NCBI RefSeq assembly: GCF_000183425.1
Contig: NC_014759.1
Coordinates: forward strand, 124,001-188,000
Source of the DNA: Marivirga tractuosa DSM 4126
GTDB taxonomy: Bacteria; Bacteroidota; Bacteroidia; Cytophagales; Cyclobacteriaceae
Direction: 5' to 3'
Length of the DNA stretch: 64,000 bases
Under the pieces are notes generated by a model. That model did not search any database. It saw nothing but the letters and a program-made list of their open reading frames with translations, and was not told where the DNA came from. Positions 31,539 to 42,500 of the stretch are shown here, in pieces; within the stretch, counting starts at the first letter, position 1; every line of letters begins with the position of its first letter. The position numbers and the translations under genes were made by a program.

Positions 31539-34500
31539 ATGAGACACTTTTTACTAATTATTGCAAGTGTATGCTGGTTTTCCCTGGGAAGCCTTTATGC
31601 ACAGGACAGGACAGTGAGTGGAACTGTTACTGATTCAAAAACCGGGGAAGGACTTCCTGGAGTAAATGTATTAGTGGTGGGTACTTCAAACGGTGCAACC
31701 ACTGATTTTGACGGGAACTATAAATTATCCGTCTCTGGCGATGTGAGATTAAAGTTTTCTTATATTGGCTATAAACCCCAAACAATTGAGGTTGGAAGTA
31801 GAAGCGTAATAGATGTTAAGTTGCAAGAAGATGTTGAACAGCTTTCTGAGGTTGTGGTTGTGGGTTATGGTCAGGTTGAAGCAAGAGATGCGACAGGCGC
31901 TGTTGAAAGAGTTTCAGCGAAAGACTTCAATGGCGGGGTCATTGCTTCACCTGAGCAACTAATTCAAGGTAAGTCTGCTGGGGTTCAAATCACCTCGGCA
32001 AGCGGTGAGCCTGGTGCTGGAGTTAACATTCGAATAAGAGGTACATCATCGGTAAGAAATGGAAATAATCCTTTATTTGTTGTGGACGGAATTCCTTTAT
32101 CTGGTGGAGATGTAACAGCAGGTGGTTTAGATGTAGGTAGTGGTACATCATCACCTAGAAACCCTTTGAACTTCTTAAATCCGAATGATATTGAAAGCAT
32201 AGATATTTTGAAAGATGCCTCTGCCACTGCAATTTATGGTGCTAGAGGTGCAAATGGTGTAGTTTTAATTACTACAAAAAGTGGTTCTGGAGCTGAAAAT
32301 AATATTACTTACGGATCGTCTGTTAGTTTTGCAAATCCTGCAAGTAGATATGATTTGTTGACTGCTGATCAATATTTAGATGCTTTACCAGATTATGGTG
32401 CCAGTCCAAGTGAATTAGATTTTGGAGATGCAACTGATTGGCAAGATGAAATTACAAGAACTGCGATTTCTCATAAGCATGATTTATCTTATTCTAATGC
32501 TTACGAAACAGGTAACTATAGAGTATCGGCTGGTTATGAAAATCAGCAAGGTGTTATTGAAAAGTCTGCAATGGAGAGAATCAATGCAAGGCTGAATCTT
32601 CAGCAAAGATTTTTAAATGATAAACTTACATTTGGTGCTCAAGTAACATTATCAAGAATTAATGATATCGCACCTCCTATCACAAATAATGCTGGTTTCG
32701 AAGGAGACTTATTAGGAGCTGCATATATTGCTAACCCTACTTTGCCTGCGGATCCTGAAAATCAAATTGCCGGTTTAAGAAATCCGTTGTCAATGTTAGA
32801 GTACAATCTTGATGAGGCTCAAACTGATAGAGCTTTAATTAATCTTTCACTGGATTATGATATTACAAGTGATTTGAATTTTAGAATTAATACGGGATTT
32901 GATAATTCTAATTCTGTTAGAAACCAAGCAGTTTCACCTGAATTGAATATTGGTACTTCTTTTCAGCAAGGAAGAGCAGGTATAGCAACAGTTGAAACTA
33001 GTAGTAATCTGTTAGAAGCTTTATTAACATTTGATAAGAAATTAGGAGACGGTAATATTAATGTGTTAGCAGGTTATTCTTATCAGGAATTCAACAGAAG
33101 CGGAAATACTTTACAAGGTTTCGGTTTTAATACTGTTGATATGTATGAAATGATATCTGATTTAGAATCTGCTGGTAATTCAGTAAGAGGTGCGATTTCT
33201 GGTTCTTATCAGCAGTTTGGATATGATCCAGCAAATGAGCAGTTTTTTGTTAACAGATTAGCATCGGGTTCTGAAGATCTATCAGCAAGACCTAGTATAC
33301 CTGTCAATGCTGTAGCAGAAGATATTTTTGCAAGTGTAGATGAATTGCAGTCTTATTTTGGTAGAATCAATTATAATTTGAAAGATAAGTATTTGTTTAC
33401 GGCTACATTAAGAGCTGACGGTTCCACAAAATTCGGAGGAAATAATAAATATGGTATTTTTCCCTCAGCTGCATTAGCTTGGAGAATTTCTGATGAGTCA
33501 TTTATTCCTGAATCAATCTATGATTTGAAATTAAGAGCAGGGTATGGTGTGACAGGAAATCAGGAAATTCCTCATAACCTTCACCAAAGAAGACAAGATT
33601 ATGGTGATATAGGTTTTAATGATGGTGGTCAAATTATTAGACCTGGTTTATCAACTGTAGCTTTTGATAATGAAAATTTAAGATGGGAAGAAACAGCACA
33701 GACTAATATCGGTTTAGATTATGGCTTCCTAAATGGAAGACTAAGTGGTAGTTTAGATTTCTATAATAAAACTACTACTGATTTGTTAATTCAGGTCACT
33801 TCTGCTCAACCTGCTCCACAACCATTTACATGGTTTAATTTAGATGCCAATGTGGTGAACAGAGGAGTTGAATTTGCTTTAGATTATGTGATTCTTGATC
33901 AGGCAGATTTCGGCTGGAATTTTGGATTTAATGTATCATACAACAATAATATGGTTGAAGATTATGAGGGATCAATTGACACTGGTGAAATCTCAGGACA
34001 AGGTTTGACGGGAGCTTTTGCTCAACGTATCACTGGCGGACAGCCATTATTCGCCTACTACTTAAGAGATTTTGAAGGTTATAACGGTGAAGGCATTGCT
34101 CAATACAATGATGGTGACTTCCAACAGTTCTTGGGATTCAGCCCAATACCTAAATATAATCTTGGTATTAATACCACAGCTAGATATAAAAACTTTGATC
34201 TAAGTGTATACATGAATGGTCAGTATGGTCATTATATATATAATAACACAGCGAATGCATTTTTCACTGCAGGAGCTTTAGGTAATGGTAGAAATGTAAC
34301 TACAGATGTTTTAACATCTGGAGAATCTCCTATAAACGCACCTGACGTTTCGACAAGATTCTTAGAATCTGGTGACTTTTTACGTTTACAAAACTTGGCG
34401 TTAGGTTATAACTTTAATTTAGCAGATAATTTGTTCATCAGCTCTTTGAGAGTATATGCTAATGCTCAGAATTTATTCGTAATCACTGATTACACAGGTT

Positions 34501-34616
34501 TAGATCCTGAAGTAAATGTTAATAAATCATTAAATGGAGTTCCATCTTTAGGTATTGATTATACATCATTCCCTAGGCCGCGAACTTATACAGTGGGCTT
34601 AAACGTTACATTCTAA
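31539..34616 (+). CDS. susC: SusC/RagA-family TonB-linked outer membrane transporter
   Basis: 1025 residues. Signal peptide to about 21; CarboxypepD_reg-like domain (about 24-100, VSGTVTDSKTGEGLPGVNV); plug domain from VVVVGYGQVEARD to about 225 (KSAGVQITSASGEPGAG, VDGIPL); then a 22-strand barrel ending YTVGLNVTF with terminal Phe. It imports oligosaccharides across the outer membrane with the downstream SusD, powered by TonB. The large barrel loops and lack of a SusF/SusE homologue leave the ligand undetermined; context suggests trehalose or another alpha-glucoside. Confidence 0.94.
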   Translation: MRHFLLIIASVCWFSLGSLYAQDRTVSGTVTDSKTGEGLPGVNVLVVGTSNGATTDFDGNYKLSVSGDVRLKFSYIGYKPQTIEVGSRSVIDVKLQEDVEQLSEVVVVGYGQVEARDATGAVERVSAKDFNGGVIASPEQLIQGKSAGVQITSASGEPGAGVNIRIRGTSSVRNGNNPLFVVDGIPLSGGDVTAGGLDVGSGTSSPRNPLNFLNPNDIESIDILKDASATAIYGARGANGVVLITTKSGSGAENNITYGSSVSFANPASRYDLLTADQYLDALPDYGASPSELDFGDATDWQDEITRTAISHKHDLSYSNAYETGNYRVSAGYENQQGVIEKSAMERINARLNLQQRFLNDKLTFGAQVTLSRINDIAPPITNNAGFEGDLLGAAYIANPTLPADPENQIAGLRNPLSMLEYNLDEAQTDRALINLSLDYDITSDLNFRINTGFDNSNSVRNQAVSPELNIGTSFQQGRAGIATVETSSNLLEALLTFDKKLGDGNINVLAGYSYQEFNRSGNTLQGFGFNTVDMYEMISDLESAGNSVRGAISGSYQQFGYDPANEQFFVNRLASGSEDLSARPSIPVNAVAEDIFASVDELQSYFGRINYNLKDKYLFTATLRADGSTKFGGNNKYGIFPSAALAWRISDESFIPESIYDLKLRAGYGVTGNQEIPHNLHQRRQDYGDIGFNDGGQIIRPGLSTVAFDNENLRWEETAQTNIGLDYGFLNGRLSGSLDFYNKTTTDLLIQVTSAQPAPQPFTWFNLDANVVNRGVEFALDYVILDQADFGWNFGFNVSYNNNMVEDYEGSIDTGEISGQGLTGAFAQRITGGQPLFAYYLRDFEGYNGEGIAQYNDGDFQQFLGFSPIPKYNLGINTTARYKNFDLSVYMNGQYGHYIYNNTANAFFTAGALGNGRNVTTDVLTSGESPINAPDVSTRFLESGDFLRLQNLALGYNFNLADNLFISSLRVYANAQNLFVITDYTGLDPEVNVNKSLNGVPSLGIDYTSFPRPRTYTVGLNVTF

Positions 34617-34627
34617 AATTTAAAGTC

Positions 34628-36157
34628 ATGAAGAATATAAAATTATTATTAATAGGTTTATCAGTAGTGGCATTTAGCTGTACTGATTTAGAGGTAGAGG
34701 AATTAGATTCCGTTGTCGTGGATTCACCTACAGGTGAATTCAGTGGAGTTGATCCAACTGCAAACTTGACAAATGCTTATGTGGCTACAGCCAATTCATT
34801 AGGTAGTCAAGATAATACGTATGCTTTAATGGAAGTATCTTCTGATGCTCAATTAGTACCTACTCGAGGTACTGACTGGGGAGATAATGGGGTTTGGAGA
34901 ACATTACATCAGCATACATGGGATGCTACACACCAGTTTGTATTAAATGCATGGAATAATCAAAACTCTAATGTGTTTTCATTGAATCAGATTATAGCTC
35001 CTCAATCTGAAGCTAATCCTCAGCAGTTAGCTGAAGCTAAATTTTTGAGAGCTTTAAATGTGATGTTAATATTAGATTTATGGGGTCAAGTTCCATTTAG
35101 AGCAGCTGATGATGGTCCCGATGTATTGCCAGAAGTGTTAACTAGACAAGAAGCAGTAGATTTAATAGAAGAAGATTTAAGCAATACTACTATTGAAAAT
35201 TTACCTGCTATTGGTCCCGGTAATGATGCTGAAATACTGAGAGCGTCTCAGGCATCTGCTCATTTTCTTAGAGCCAAATTCTATTTGAACAAGCATATAT
35301 TTTTAGGAGCTCCTTCTGGTTCTGCTCCTGAGAATGCAGATATGGATAGAGTGATCGAAGCAGTTGATGCTGTAACCGCTGCAGGTTTTTCTCTTGAGGA
35401 AGATTTCTTTGAAATCTTTGATCCAGCTCCAGATAATGAGTCAGTTTTCACCTTAGAAAGAGATGCTGGAGGTAGAATTTGGAATGGTTTACACTACAAT
35501 CATAATGAATTTCCTGGTAATGCTGGTGGTGGATGGAATGGATTCTGTACTACTGCTGAATTTTATGCCATGTTTGAAGGCCCTGAAAGCAATGATGAGG
35601 GTTCTGGTCAAGAGTTACGAAGAGGATACGTTCCTAATGATAGCTTAGGTTTCGGTTTCCTAGTAGGACAGCAATATGATTTTGACGGTAATCCTTTAAC
35701 TACACGTAATGGTGATCCTTTAGCATTTAGTGCTGAATTACCTGGGCTAGCTGGAAATGGCGAGGCTACTGGTATTAGAATGCTGAAATATCATCCTGAA
35801 AACGGAGGTGCATTTCCAAGTCGTCAGATATTATTTAGATATGCTGACGCAGTATTAATGAAAGCTGAAGCTGAATTATGGAAAGGAAATTCTGGTGTTG
35901 CTCTTCAAATTGTAAATGATTTGCGAGAATTACGAGATGCTTCTCCTTTAACTAGTCTGGATGCTGAGGAAATGTTAGCTGAAAGAGGGAGAGAGCTTTA
36001 TATTGAGTTCTGGAGAAGACAAGATCAAGTGAGGTTTGGAACTTTTACGGATACTTGGTCTTATAAAGATAACACTGAAGAGTTTAGAGTGTTATTTCCA
36101 ATACCAAACTTAGCAATCAGCACAAACCCTAATTTGGAGCAAAATCCAGGTTATTAA
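34628..36157 (+). CDS. susD: SusD/RagB-family surface glycan-binding lipoprotein
   Basis: 509 residues. Lipoprotein signal with lipobox AFSC (Cys18). The RagB/SusD fold covers the rest: TPR-like helices with QQLAEAKFLRALNVMLILDL and QASAHFLRAKFYL; the conserved C-terminus reads RGRELYIEFWRRQDQVRFG and NPNLEQNPGY. It forms the lid of the SusC transporter. It is 11 bases after susC and is followed by a terminator, consistent with SusCD being made in excess of the downstream genes. Confidence 0.94.
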   Translation: MKNIKLLLIGLSVVAFSCTDLEVEELDSVVVDSPTGEFSGVDPTANLTNAYVATANSLGSQDNTYALMEVSSDAQLVPTRGTDWGDNGVWRTLHQHTWDATHQFVLNAWNNQNSNVFSLNQIIAPQSEANPQQLAEAKFLRALNVMLILDLWGQVPFRAADDGPDVLPEVLTRQEAVDLIEEDLSNTTIENLPAIGPGNDAEILRASQASAHFLRAKFYLNKHIFLGAPSGSAPENADMDRVIEAVDAVTAAGFSLEEDFFEIFDPAPDNESVFTLERDAGGRIWNGLHYNHNEFPGNAGGGWNGFCTTAEFYAMFEGPESNDEGSGQELRRGYVPNDSLGFGFLVGQQYDFDGNPLTTRNGDPLAFSAELPGLAGNGEATGIRMLKYHPENGGAFPSRQILFRYADAVLMKAEAELWKGNSGVALQIVNDLRELRDASPLTSLDAEEMLAERGRELYIEFWRRQDQVRFGTFTDTWSYKDNTEEFRVLFPIPNLAISTNPNLEQNPGY

Positions 36158-36179
36158 TTTAATTACTCTTTTAAAAAGA

Positions 36180-36212
36180 GGATAGTGGATTGTTTTCCAT
36201 TATCCTTTTTTT
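36180..36212 (+). terminator. Terminator or attenuator after susD
   Basis: GGATAGTGGA (36180-36189) pairs with TCCATTATCC (36196-36205) with one G-U pair, followed by seven T. It lies between susD and the FG-GAP genes and probably lowers, but need not abolish, transcription into the rest of the locus. Confidence 0.8.
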
Positions 36213-36244
36213 ATACATTTAAGGTTTTAAAAGCCTAAATTATC

Positions 36245-39200
36245 ATGTCCATTAAAAGATTACTTTTTTACCTAAGCCTTATTTTTTTACCGCTTTTGGC
36301 CTGTGAAAGCAATCCTGCAAGTGAAAAGACTAAAAATTCAAGAACCACTACCTTTGAATTGCTTGATTCCACCCAAACGGGTATTACTTTTCGTAATCAA
36401 GTAGAAAATAAGGATAGATTCAATATATTTTCTTACCGTAATTTTTACAACGGGGGTGGAGTTGGCGTTATTGATGTCAATAATGACGGGCTTCAAGATA
36501 TTGTTTTTACTGGTAACCAAGTCAATAATAAGCTATACCTTAATAAAGGTGATTTTCAATTTGAAGACATTTCAGAATCTGCCGGCATAAAAGGCTATGG
36601 CGGGTGGAGCACAGGAGTTAGTATTATTGACCTCAACCAGGATGGCTTCAAAGACATTTATATTAGTAATGCTGGTTATCAAGAAGGTAGTGAACCCGTA
36701 AATGAACTATTCATCAATAATGGAGATAATACCTTTACTGAAAAGGCAGCCGAATATGGATTAGATGAGCCGGGTTATACTACCCATGCAGCCTTTTTCG
36801 ATTATGATGGCGATGGGGATTTGGATGTTTATATCCTGAATAACTCATTCATACCTGTAAACACGCTCAATAATAGCAATAAAAGAGATTTATATGCTGA
36901 AGATTGGGATGTAAAAGATTTTGTAAAAGGGGGGGGAGACAAATTGCTTCGAAATGATGAAGGAAAGTTTGTCGATGTCAGTAGAGAAGCTGGCATCTAC
37001 GGTTCTTTAATTGGTTTTGGACTTGGTGTTACGGTTGGCGATATAAATGGAGATCATCTACAAGATATATACGTTTCCAATGACTTCTTTGAGAGAGATT
37101 ATCTCTACATAAATCAAGGGGATGGAACATTTTCTGAGGACAGTAAAAAATGGATGGGTCATATGAGCTTGGCGTCCATGGGAGCTGATTTGGCTGATCT
37201 TAATAATGATGGTTATCCTGAAATTTTTACCACCGAAATGATCCCTGAAACTGATCAACTCATCAAACAGAAGCTACAGTTCGAAGACTATAATACTTAT
37301 CAACTCAAGCTTAGAAGAGATTTTTATTATCAGTACATGCATAATGCCTTGCAATTGAATACTGGAAATGGAAGCTTCCATGAAATAGCTTGGTACGCTG
37401 GTGTGGCACAATCTGACTGGAGCTGGGGTGCTTTGATGTTTGATGCCGATATGGATGGCTATAATGACATATTCGTATGCAATGGAGTTTTTCAGGATGT
37501 TACAGATGCTGATTTTATGGATTTCTTTGCTAACGATGTGGTTCAGCGTATGGTGCTGACTGGTAAAAAAGATAAAATGGAAGATGTGCTGGCTAAAATG
37601 CCTAGCAATCCTCAGGCTAATAAAATGTTTGTCAACCAAGGAAATTTGCAGTTTAATAGCAAAGAAACGGAATTAGGACTTGGACAGGAAACCTTTTCAA
37701 ATGGTGCAGCTTATGCTGATTTGAATAATGATGGGAGTCTAGATATTATAGTTAATAACCTCAATCATCCTTCTAGCATTTATAAAAGTAATGCTAAAAC
37801 GGATAGTACCCATTTTTTAAAAATAGACTTGAAATTTGAAAAGCCAAATCGTGATGCCATTGGTGCGAAAGTGCAGTTATTTGCTGAAGGAAATCAGTTT
37901 TACAGACAAATGATGCCGAGCAGAGGTTTTCAATCTTCAGTAGATTACAATCTTCATTTTGGTTTAGGAAATATTACAAAAATTGATTCACTCAAAATCA
38001 TTTGGCCTAATAAAATGATTAGTGTTGTTCAAAAACCAACAATTGATTCATTATTGACTATCAGTTATAAAAATATATCCAAAGACAATGGGAAATTTGA
38101 AACACCATTTCTGCAAGAAACGGATGGTCAATTCTTCAAGCAAGTTGAGAATAAATTTCAAAGACATGAGGAAGATAATCATGTGGATTATTATTATGAA
38201 GGATTAATAATGAGAATGCTTTCTAAAGAGGGACCTGCAATTGAAGTGCAAGATTTGAATAATGACGGGTTAGATGATGTTATTATGGGAGGAGCAAAAG
38301 GACAAAAAAGCAGGATTTATTATCAGCAATCAAATGGTCAATTTAAGGCAGTGTTATTAAATGACCTAGCAAACGAAGTAACGGCAATTCACATCTTTGA
38401 CGCAAATGCTGACGGATTATTAGATGTTTATTTTGGTTACGGTGGAAATCACACAGCTATAAATTCGGCTGATTTTAATGATCAATTGTTTATGCAAACT
38501 GTGTCTGGCGATTTTGAGCAAAAGCCGAAGGCAATTCCCGAAACAGGTTTTAATACATCAGTTGCGATAAGCTTTGATTATGATGAAGATGGGGATTTGG
38601 ATTTATTTGTAGGAAGCCGCTCGGTTCCACAAGAATATGGACAGAGCCCTAAGAGCTTTCTACTTGAAAATGATGGAAATGGCAACTTTAAAGACATGAC
38701 CGTCAGAAGAGCAAAAGAATTGGATGGGTTGGGAATGGTTACTGATGCCAAAATTGCGGACATTGATCAGAATGGTACTCAAGAGTTAATAGTTTCAGGT
38801 GAATGGATGGGTATAGAGCTTTTTGAAATTGCGGATAAGCAGTTGAAAATTATGACGGATAATCCGCTTCAAGACTTAAAAGGTTGGTGGAATACATTGG
38901 AGGTTTCCGATTTAAATAATGATGGTTTGCCTGATCTGGTTTTAGGTAATAGAGGAGATAATTTTTATTTTAATGCCTCAGATGAAATGCCAGTTAAAAT
39001 TTGGTTGGAGGATTTTGATGCCAATGGTGACATGGACAAAATTTTGACTAGAACAATAAATGGTCAAGATATGCCTATTCAGCAAAAAGGAGAAATGATA
39101 AGCCAGCTCCCAATTTTGAAAAAGCAGAATTTGAAATATAAAGATTATGGCACTAAATCTATTCGCGATCTATTTGGGGCAGAAAGAATTGAACAAGCTT

Positions 39201-39586
39201 CTCATAAGTCAGCCCACACATTTACAACTGCTGTTATGCTTAATCAGGGAAGCTGGAAGTTTCAAGAAGCAACTTTGCCAGTAGAGGCACAGTTTTCAGC
39301 AATTCATGCAATAGAAGTAATCGACATTAATCAGGATGGTATTCTAGATTTGATTTTAGCTGGAAACGAAAGTGATTTTAAACCGCAATATGGAAAACTA
39401 GATGCCAACGATGGTTTAGTTCTGTTTGGTGACGGGAAAGGTAGTTTTAAATTAGTAGACGAGCATAAGAGTTTGGGTTTAGAGGGTAATGTACGCTCTA
39501 TTAACCCTATTAAAATCCAAAATCAAAAGCACCTGATATTCGGAGTCAATAATCAAAAAACCATTTTATTAGAACTCATAAAGTAA
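36245..39586 (+). CDS. FG-GAP/VCBS-repeat ASPIC/UnbV lipoprotein, copy 1
   Basis: 1113 residues. Lipobox LLAC (Cys20). Two propeller-like halves of FG-GAP/VCBS repeats with calcium-loop motifs (DVNNDGLQD, DLNQDGFKD, DYDGDGDLD, DLNNDGYPE, later DLNNDGLDD, DYDEDGDLD, DLNNDGLPD, DINQDGILD) flank an ASPIC/UnbV domain (about 525-600: AIGAKVQLFAEGN, SRGFQSSVDYNLHFGLG). Such proteins often sit beside SusC/SusD in Bacteroidota and are taken to be surface glycan or protein-binding factors; the exact role is unknown. It is followed by a paralogue after 3 bases. Confidence 0.85.
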   Translation: MSIKRLLFYLSLIFLPLLACESNPASEKTKNSRTTTFELLDSTQTGITFRNQVENKDRFNIFSYRNFYNGGGVGVIDVNNDGLQDIVFTGNQVNNKLYLNKGDFQFEDISESAGIKGYGGWSTGVSIIDLNQDGFKDIYISNAGYQEGSEPVNELFINNGDNTFTEKAAEYGLDEPGYTTHAAFFDYDGDGDLDVYILNNSFIPVNTLNNSNKRDLYAEDWDVKDFVKGGGDKLLRNDEGKFVDVSREAGIYGSLIGFGLGVTVGDINGDHLQDIYVSNDFFERDYLYINQGDGTFSEDSKKWMGHMSLASMGADLADLNNDGYPEIFTTEMIPETDQLIKQKLQFEDYNTYQLKLRRDFYYQYMHNALQLNTGNGSFHEIAWYAGVAQSDWSWGALMFDADMDGYNDIFVCNGVFQDVTDADFMDFFANDVVQRMVLTGKKDKMEDVLAKMPSNPQANKMFVNQGNLQFNSKETELGLGQETFSNGAAYADLNNDGSLDIIVNNLNHPSSIYKSNAKTDSTHFLKIDLKFEKPNRDAIGAKVQLFAEGNQFYRQMMPSRGFQSSVDYNLHFGLGNITKIDSLKIIWPNKMISVVQKPTIDSLLTISYKNISKDNGKFETPFLQETDGQFFKQVENKFQRHEEDNHVDYYYEGLIMRMLSKEGPAIEVQDLNNDGLDDVIMGGAKGQKSRIYYQQSNGQFKAVLLNDLANEVTAIHIFDANADGLLDVYFGYGGNHTAINSADFNDQLFMQTVSGDFEQKPKAIPETGFNTSVAISFDYDEDGDLDLFVGSRSVPQEYGQSPKSFLLENDGNGNFKDMTVRRAKELDGLGMVTDAKIADIDQNGTQELIVSGEWMGIELFEIADKQLKIMTDNPLQDLKGWWNTLEVSDLNNDGLPDLVLGNRGDNFYFNASDEMPVKIWLEDFDANGDMDKILTRTINGQDMPIQQKGEMISQLPILKKQNLKYKDYGTKSIRDLFGAERIEQASHKSAHTFTTAVMLNQGSWKFQEATLPVEAQFSAIHAIEVIDINQDGILDLILAGNESDFKPQYGKLDANDGLVLFGDGKGSFKLVDEHKSLGLEGNVRSINPIKIQNQKHLIFGVNNQKTILLELIK

Positions 39587-39589
39587 GAA

Positions 39590-42500
39590 ATGAATATAAG
39601 TTTACCCAAAAAGAAGAGTTTGAATAGAAACATTTTATTTTTAGCACACAGCTTTGCGCTGGTCATATTTTTAAGTTTTTTCAGTGCCTGCTCCGATTCA
39701 AAAGAATCTTATTTTGAATTATTGGAAGCGGATAAAACTGGATTACATTTCAAGAATACACTGAAGCAAACGACTGACTTCTCGTTTTTTGATTATATGT
39801 ATTTTTATAATGGAGGAGGAGTTGCAGCTGCCGATTTCAATAATGATGGATTAGTTGACTTATTCTTCACTTCCAATATGGGTGAAAATAAGCTCTTCTT
39901 AAATCAGGGAGATTTCAAATTTAAAGATATCAGTTTAGAAGCTGGTATAAAGGGAGAAGGATATTGGTCAACTGGAGCTTCTGTAGTAGATATCAATCAG
40001 GATGGTATGATGGATATTTATGTGAATGTAGTGGGTGACCATAAAGTGTTAAAGGGCTCTAATCAGCTTTTTATTTGCAAGAAAATTGAGGATGGGGTTC
40101 CAGTTTTTGAAGATGAAGCTATTGCTTATGACTTGGATCTTGCTGGCTTTGGTACGCACGCTGTCTTTGCAGATTTTGATAGAGATGGTGACCTCGATAT
40201 GTTCCAGCTTAATCATAGCATTCACCAAAATGGTACCTTTGGAAAAAGAGAAAAATTTAAAGGAGAAAAAAGCAACATCTCAGGAGATCGATACTTTAGA
40301 AACGATAACGGTACGTTTGTCAATGCAACCACTGTGAGCGGCATAAATAGTTCTGTGATTGGTTATGGGCTTGGAGTTGTTGCTGGCGATGTAAATAATG
40401 ACGGTTTTCCTGACATTTACGTAGGAAATGATTTTCATGAAAATGATTACCTCTATATCAATCAAAAAAATGGCACTTTCAAAGAAGTGTTAACAGATCA
40501 AATACAGCATACTAGCCGGTTTTCGATGGGTGTGGATATGTCGGATGTTAATAATGATGGTTTTAACGATATTATCTCTTTAGACATGCTGCCATATGAC
40601 CCTCAGATATTAAAAAGCAGTTTGGGGGAAGATGCCTTTGATGTCTATCGCTTTAAAAAGGATTTTGGTTATAATGATCAGTTTGCTAGAAATAATCTAC
40701 AGCTCAATAATAAGAACGGCACATTTAGCGAGATTGCACTTTATGCTGATGTATATGCTACAGATTGGTCTTGGGCACCGCTGTTTATGGATTTTGACAA
40801 TGATGGTCAGAAAGACTTATTCATTTCCAACGGTATCCCTAGAAGGATGAATGATATTGACTATATGAATTTCATGAATTCTAATGAAGATCAAAGAATG
40901 AAAACTGAAATGGGAATGGTCGATAAAGAGGACTTAGAAATTGTAGAACGCATGCCTAAAATTAAGTTACCCAATCGTTTCTTTATCAATAATGAAGATC
41001 TAACATTTAATGATGTCAGTTCACAAATCAACAATCAAGTAGGCTCTTATTCCAATGGAGCAATTTATGTAGATTTAGATAATGATGGCGACTTGGATAT
41101 AGTTGTAAATAATCTTGAAGACAAACCTTTTATTTACAAAAACACTAGCATTGAGGAAAATAAGAGTGGGAAATATATGCAGTTAGATTTAATTGGTTCT
41201 AAAAATAACCAAAATGCTATTGGAAGCAGGGTTGTGGTCGAGCTAAAAAATGATCAAATATTAAGTTTTGAGTACTTTCCAGTCAAGGGGTTTCAGAGTT
41301 CTGCTCTCGACAAATTTCATATTGCGATAGGAGATAGCAGTCAAGTCCAAAATATTAAATTAGTATGGCCTGATGGTAAAACCCAAAACCTGAATGGTCT
41401 GGAATTTAATAAAGTGCATAAAATTGAGTATAAAGATGGTTTAGCTTCTTTCGATTATACCTCTCTTCATCCAGATGGTTTTGCTTACAAAGCAGTTGAA
41501 ATGCAAGATTCTATAGGATTGAAAGTAGTTCATGAGGAAAATCAATTTGTAGAATTTATCAGAGAACCTCTAATGCCTCACATGGTGTCATCGGAAGGAC
41601 CTGCATTAGCAGTTGGGGATATTAATGGTGATGGGAAGGAAGATTTTTTTATTGGTTCTGCTAAACGTAAAAAAAGCCAAGTTTGGCAGCAAAATGAGGA
41701 GGGTAGATTTGAACTAACTGAACAAAAGTTAATTGAGAGCGATGATACTTTTGAGGATGTTAATGCTGTATTTTCTGATATAGACAATGATGGCGATCAG
41801 GATTTGATTATAGCGTCAGGTGGAAATGAATACAGAGGAGATTCTGAATATATTACCCAACGAATTTATTTAAATGATGGGAAAGGGAATTTTAATCAAA
41901 AATATATTTTTGAAAACAGTCATATGACTTCTTCTTCTGTGGCTGTAGCAGATTTTAATGGCGATGGATTCCATGATGTATTTTTTGGAGGAAGAGCAAT
42001 TCCCTATGGCTATGGTTTAGCGCTGGGGTCAAAACTGTACCTTAATAATCAAGACGGAACTTTTCGATTGGCAAATGATGATTTCGCACCCTTTTTAAGC
42101 GATTTAGGTATGGTGACCGATGCAAGCGTTGTTGATGTTAATTCTGATCAAAGACCGGATATTATTTTGGCACTAGAGTGGGAGCCGATCCAAATTATGA
42201 TGAATCAAGGGGATGGTTTTTCGCTGAAAGTTGTTGGAAATGAAAGAGGTTGGTGGAAGCATGTGAAATCCGGAGATTTCGATGGCGATGGAGACATGGA
42301 TTTTATAGCTGGAAATACTGGAGAAAATTCTAGACTTAAACCAACGGAAGAAGAACCTGTTAATTTATATATCAAAGACTTTGATGATAATGGCCAAACT
42401 GATCCATTGCTCACCTATTTTTTAGATGGTCGTGAAATTCCCTTTGCTAATCATTCTGAAATTTTGAATCAATTGCCGATGCTTAAAAAGGAATGGAAAT

